From positions 1 through 26,194 of the forward strand of contig CAYJPG010000036.1 of assembly GCA_964371995.1 (NCBI GenBank): a stretch of DNA of 26,194 nucleotides, written 5' to 3'. The position numbers were made by a program, and so were the translations under genes. The notes beneath the pieces were generated by a model. It had not been told where the DNA came from, did not search any database, and saw only the letters and a list, made by a program, of their open reading frames with translations. This DNA comes from SHZI01 sp964371995 (lineage in GTDB: Bacteria > Pseudomonadota > Gammaproteobacteria > Steroidobacterales > GCA-2729495). Below, one piece after another: positions 23,807 to 26,194 of the stretch (positions within the stretch are counted from its first letter, which is position 1; every line of letters begins with the position of its first letter).

Positions 23807-24790
23807 TCAGTTGAACTGGCGCAGGAAGCGCAGGTCGTTTTCAAACAGCAGGCGAATATCGTCTATGCCGTACTTGAGCATCGCCAGACGCTCGATGCCG
23901 ATACCGAAGGCATAGCCGGTGTACTTTTCTGCGTCGATGCCCGCATTGCCAAGCACCTTCGGATGCACCATGCCGCAACCGAGCACTTCCAGCCAGCGCC
24001 CTGACTCGGAGAGGATGTCCACTTCCGCCGATGGCTCCGTGAACGGAAAGTACGAGGGCCGGAAACGTAGTGTCGCCGAACGCTCGAAAAAACGCTCGAT
24101 GAACTCATGCAGGATCGCTTTGAGGTTGGCAAAACTCACGTCGGTGTCGATCACGAGGCCCTCAACCTGGTGAAACATCGGCGTGTGCGTCATATCGGAA
24201 TCGCAACGATAGACACGGCCCGGCGCGATCAGGCGCAGCGGCGCGCCCTGCTCCAGCATCACGCGTATCTGCACCGGCGAGGTATGCGTGCGCAGCAGTT
24301 TTCCCGACGGCAGATAAAAGGTGTCATGCATCGCGCGCGCCGGATGGTCTTCCGGAATATTCAGCGCCGTGAAGTTATAGAAGTCGTCTTCGACCTCAGG
24401 ACCTTCGCTGACCGTAAAACCGGCGGCAGCAAAGATCGCCTCGATACGCTGCCGGGTCTGCGTGACCGGATGCAGGCCGCCCGCCTGCTGACCGCGGCCC
24501 GGCAGACTCACATCGACGGCATCGGCAGCCAGCGCATCGCGAAGCGCATCCGCCTCGAGCGCAGAACGGCGCTCATTCAGTCCGGTTTCCAGGGCATCCC
24601 GGGCAGTATTGATAACCTGCCCTGCTGCACGTCGCTCGGCATCCGGCAAGGCGCCGAGCTGCTTGAGCAGCGCCGTCAGCTCGCCCTTCTTGCCCAGATA
24701 GCGGACACGCACGGCATCGAGCAGCGCGAGATCACCCGCAGCGGCAAGTTCCGCTCTGGCACGGGCCAACAGCGACTCGATGTCATGCAT
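23807..24790 (-). CDS. pheS: phenylalanine-tRNA ligase alpha subunit
   Basis: PheS is the catalytic class II subunit. At 327 residues it matches E. coli. An N-terminal coiled coil (~1-85) contacts tRNA. Motif 2 appears as FHQVEGLVID, the phenylalanine pocket includes GCGMVHPKVL, and motif 3 is FGIGIERLAMLKYGI near the C-terminus. ATG 24790 is preceded by a GGGGG run eight bases upstream, which lies partly in the 3' arm of a hairpin (see the leader feature). Access to the ribosome binding site may therefore be regulated. Confidence 0.97.
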   Translation of the reverse strand: MHDIESLLARARAELAAAGDLALLDAVRVRYLGKKGELTALLKQLGALPDAERRAAGQVINTARDALETGLNERRSALEADALRDALAADAVDVSLPGRGQQAGGLHPVTQTRQRIEAIFAAAGFTVSEGPEVEDDFYNFTALNIPEDHPARAMHDTFYLPSGKLLRTHTSPVQIRVMLEQGAPLRLIAPGRVYRCDSDMTHTPMFHQVEGLVIDTDVSFANLKAILHEFIERFFERSATLRFRPSYFPFTEPSAEVDILSESGRWLEVLGCGMVHPKVLGNAGIDAEKYTGYAFGIGIERLAMLKYGIDDIRLLFENDLRFLRQFN

Positions 24791-24793
24791 GGG

Positions 24794-24846
24794 AAAAGCC
24801 CCCGGCAGAAGCCGGGCCCGGGCAGGTACTTACCGGCTCCGGGCCC
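24794..24846 (-). promoter_or_regulatory. pheS leader with alternative hairpins (attenuator-like)
   Basis: In the 70-base rplT-pheS gap the minus strand can form CCCGGC-TTCT-GCCGGG (24816-24801) followed by TTTT (24797-24794), a weak intrinsic terminator. It also covers the GGGGG before pheS. Two upstream segments can compete for its 5' arm: GAGCCGG (24839-24833) with CCGGCTT (24815-24809), and GGGCCCG (24846-24840) with CGGGCCC (24820-24814). E. coli pheST is attenuation-controlled, but no Phe-rich leader peptide is visible here. A translational or L20-like mechanism is equally possible, or simply partial termination. Confidence 0.45.
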
Positions 24847-24860
24847 CTGGGCATTGCTGG

Positions 24861-25226
24861 TCAGGCTGCGACGCTGAGACTGGCTTTGGCCTTCTCGGCC
24901 AGAGCACCGAAGGCTGCGGCATCGTGTACAGCGAGGTCAGCCAGCATCTTGCGATCGACCTCGATGCCGGCCTTCAGCAAACCGTTCATGAAACGGCTGT
25001 AGGAAAGACCATGCAGACGGGCAGCGGCATTGATGCGCGTGATCCACAGTGCACGGAACTCACGCTTGCGCACCCGGCGGTCGCGGAACGCATACTGGCC
25101 CGCCTTGATGACGGCCTGCTTGGCTGTCTTGTATAGCTTGCTCCGGGCCTGGGACATGCCCTTGGCCTTCTTGAGCATCTTCTTGTGACGGGCCTTGACC
25201 GTCACACCACGTTTTACTCGTGCCAT
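24861..25226 (-). CDS. rplT: 50S ribosomal protein L20
   Basis: L20 binds 23S rRNA early in large-subunit assembly. The 121-residue basic protein starts MARVKRGVTVKARHKKMLKKAKG, near-identical to family members, with the long N-terminal helix followed by the globular domain containing RDRRVRKREFRALWITRINAAAR. In E. coli L20 represses translation of rpmI-rplT by binding the mRNA upstream of rpmI. The 116-base infC-rpmI gap here is where such a site would lie. It follows rpmI by 13 bases. Confidence 0.97.
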   Translation of the reverse strand: MARVKRGVTVKARHKKMLKKAKGMSQARSKLYKTAKQAVIKAGQYAFRDRRVRKREFRALWITRINAAARLHGLSYSRFMNGLLKAGIEVDRKMLADLAVHDAAAFGALAEKAKASLSVAA

Positions 25227-25239
25227 GAATCGGTCCTCC

Positions 25240-25434
25240 TCAGGTGTACGGCAACATTTTCCGGACGCCAGGCACGTCGCATGCAGCGATCTGGTTCATC
25301 GAACCCAGCTGGCGCTTACGCTTCGAGCTTTTTTTCGTCAGGATGTGGTTGAGATGGGACTGCGCGCTCTTGTAGCCATTCGCAGTTGCCCTGAAGCGCT
25401 TGGCCGCGCCCCGGTTGGTCTTCATTTTAGGCAT
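25240..25434 (-). CDS. rpmI: 50S ribosomal protein L35
   Basis: L35 is a small basic ribosomal protein. ATG 25434 (MPKMKTNRGAAKRF) gives the standard 64 residues and is preceded by AGGAG at a good distance. The frame is open upstream but the extension is not family-like. KKSSKRKRQLGSM is typical. The gene sits in the infC-rpmI-rplT order found across bacteria. Confidence 0.96.
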   Translation of the reverse strand: MPKMKTNRGAAKRFRATANGYKSAQSHLNHILTKKSSKRKRQLGSMNQIAACDVPGVRKMLPYT

Positions 25435-25522
25435 TGTCGTCTCCTGTAGCCTGAACCGAACCGGGATTGGCCGGGGCAGGCGGGTTCCGGTATCACCGAC
25501 AGCACGATTGCTGGCGGCAACA

Positions 25523-25557
25523 GCCGTCACTCACTTCCTATTGCCGTCACTCACTTC
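25523..25557 (-). repeat. 20-base tandem duplication at the infC 3' end
   Basis: GCCGTCACTCACTTC occurs at 25523-25537 and again, exactly, at 25543-25557. The second copy covers the last codons and stop of infC on the minus strand. The 20-base period suggests a slipped-strand duplication of the gene end. The extra copy is downstream of the stop and so does not change the protein. Confidence 0.8.
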
Positions 25558-26069
25558 TTCTTGGGTGCGATGACCATGACCATTTGCCGGCCTTCCATCC
25601 GGGGAAACTGTTCAACGGTCCCTATGGCCTCAAGGTCCTGTCGGACCTTCTGCAGGAGTTGCACGCCGATCTCCTGATGAGCCATCTCCCGGCCACGGAA
25701 CCGCAAGGTTACCTTGGCCTTGTCTCCGGCCTCGAGAAACCGTGTGAGATTACGCATCTTGATCTCGTAATCACCCTTGTCCGTTCCCGGACGGAATTTT
25801 ACTTCCTTTACCTGGATCTGCTTCTGCTTGCGCTTCGCTGCGTGCGCCTTCTTGTTCGTTTCGAACAGAAACTTGCCAAAATCCATGATGCGGCAAACGG
25901 GTGGTACTGCGGTCGGTGAAATTTCGACCAGATCCATTGCCGATTCAGATGCCAACTGCAAAGCAGCCTCGCGGGACAGCACGCCAACCTGTTCGCCATC
26001 ACTTCCGATGACGCGAATCTCTTTGGCCTCGATCTCGTCGTTTCGGCGCACTCGTTTATTCGCAGCGAT
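25551..26069 (-). CDS. infC: translation initiation factor IF-3 (ATC start)
   Basis: IF-3 proofreads start codon and initiator tRNA on the 30S subunit. From ATC 26069 the protein has 172 residues. GGAGGA (26082-26077) lies eight bases upstream, inside the last codons of thrS. The first in-frame conventional start, GTG 26051, has no such box and would lose six residues (AANKRV) that resemble the E. coli N-terminus. The N domain has EIRVIGSDGEQVGVLSREAAL and DLVEISPTAVPPVCRIMDFGKF. The C domain has FRPGTDKGDYEIKMRN, KVTLRFRGREMAHQEIG and RMEGRQMVMVIAPKKK. IF-3 discriminates against AUU/AUC/AUA starts, which autoregulates infC in E. coli (AUU). The same logic is inferred here. Confidence 0.95.
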   Translation of the reverse strand: MAANKRVRRNDEIEAKEIRVIGSDGEQVGVLSREAALQLASESAMDLVEISPTAVPPVCRIMDFGKFLFETNKKAHAAKRKQKQIQVKEVKFRPGTDKGDYEIKMRNLTRFLEAGDKAKVTLRFRGREMAHQEIGVQLLQKVRQDLEAIGTVEQFPRMEGRQMVMVIAPKKK

Positions 26070-26072
26070 ACG

Positions 26073-26194
26073 TCAGTCCTCCATTAAATTACGGCCGCGG
26101 CTCGCGATCTCGGCTGTAAGGCGCTGGATCAGCTGCTCTAAAGGCATGCTGCCCAGGTCCTTGCCGCTTCGCGTGCGCACGGCCACTTCAGTGT
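26073..26194 (-). CDS. thrS: threonine-tRNA ligase, C-terminal end (partial)
   Basis: Only the last 39 codons are in the window. They encode TEVAVRTRSGKDLGSM followed by a helical tail ending RGRNLMED, matching the end of the anticodon-binding domain of class II threonyl-tRNA synthetase. The TGA (26075-26073) is three bases before the infC ATC. The coding end carries the infC ribosome binding site, so the two genes are tightly coupled. The gene continues beyond the right edge. Confidence 0.93.
   Translation of the reverse strand, partial: TEVAVRTRSGKDLGSMPLEQLIQRLTAEIASRGRNLMED

Overview
The window is a gene-dense, GC-rich piece of a gammaproteobacterial chromosome. Three features point there: the thrS-infC-rpmI-rplT-pheS-pheT-ihfA-merR-tRNA-Pro block, an E. 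coli-like his gene order with a two-domain HisB, and a fused aspartate kinase/diaminopimelate decarboxylase of the kind I associate with Xanthomonadales and relatives. I see no insertion sequence, phage gene or CRISPR array.

Layout. Positions 1-351 are the leu leader: a TTGACA box, a possible Leu/Val-rich leader peptide and a strong intrinsic terminator, together resembling a transcription attenuator. On the + strand follow leuA, ilvE, leuC, leuD and leuB (352-5989), all leucine-specific steps plus the final transaminase. A TrpR-family regulator (6064-6369), preceded by a long AT-rich dyad, heads hisG-D-C-B-H-A-F-E (6376-13119). Converging on it from the - strand is ilvD-lysAC (17456-13144). 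A GlcD-type FAD oxidoreductase (-) and a divergent, apparently degenerate class III nucleotide cyclase-like protein (+) share a 138-base intergenic region. The right end, all on the - strand, holds the end of thrS, infC, rpmI, rplT, pheS, pheT, ihfA, a small MerR regulator and tRNA-Pro(GGG).

How the genes work together: three amino-acid programmes (leucine/valine/isoleucine, histidine, lysine) lie beside translation genes. Two genes appear to start at rare codons. infC starts at AUC behind a GGAGGA box. hisF can only encode its full barrel, including catalytic Asp11, if it starts at AUU behind a GAGGAG box inside hisA. The his operon lacks hisI: only the HisE half of the usual gammaproteobacterial HisIE is present.

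No wholly new multi-gene system is evident. The most unusual items are the AUU start of hisF, the operator-like array in front of the TrpR-family gene, and the cyclase-like orphan protein. All calls come from reading the sequence and from remembered family motifs; no database search was run.
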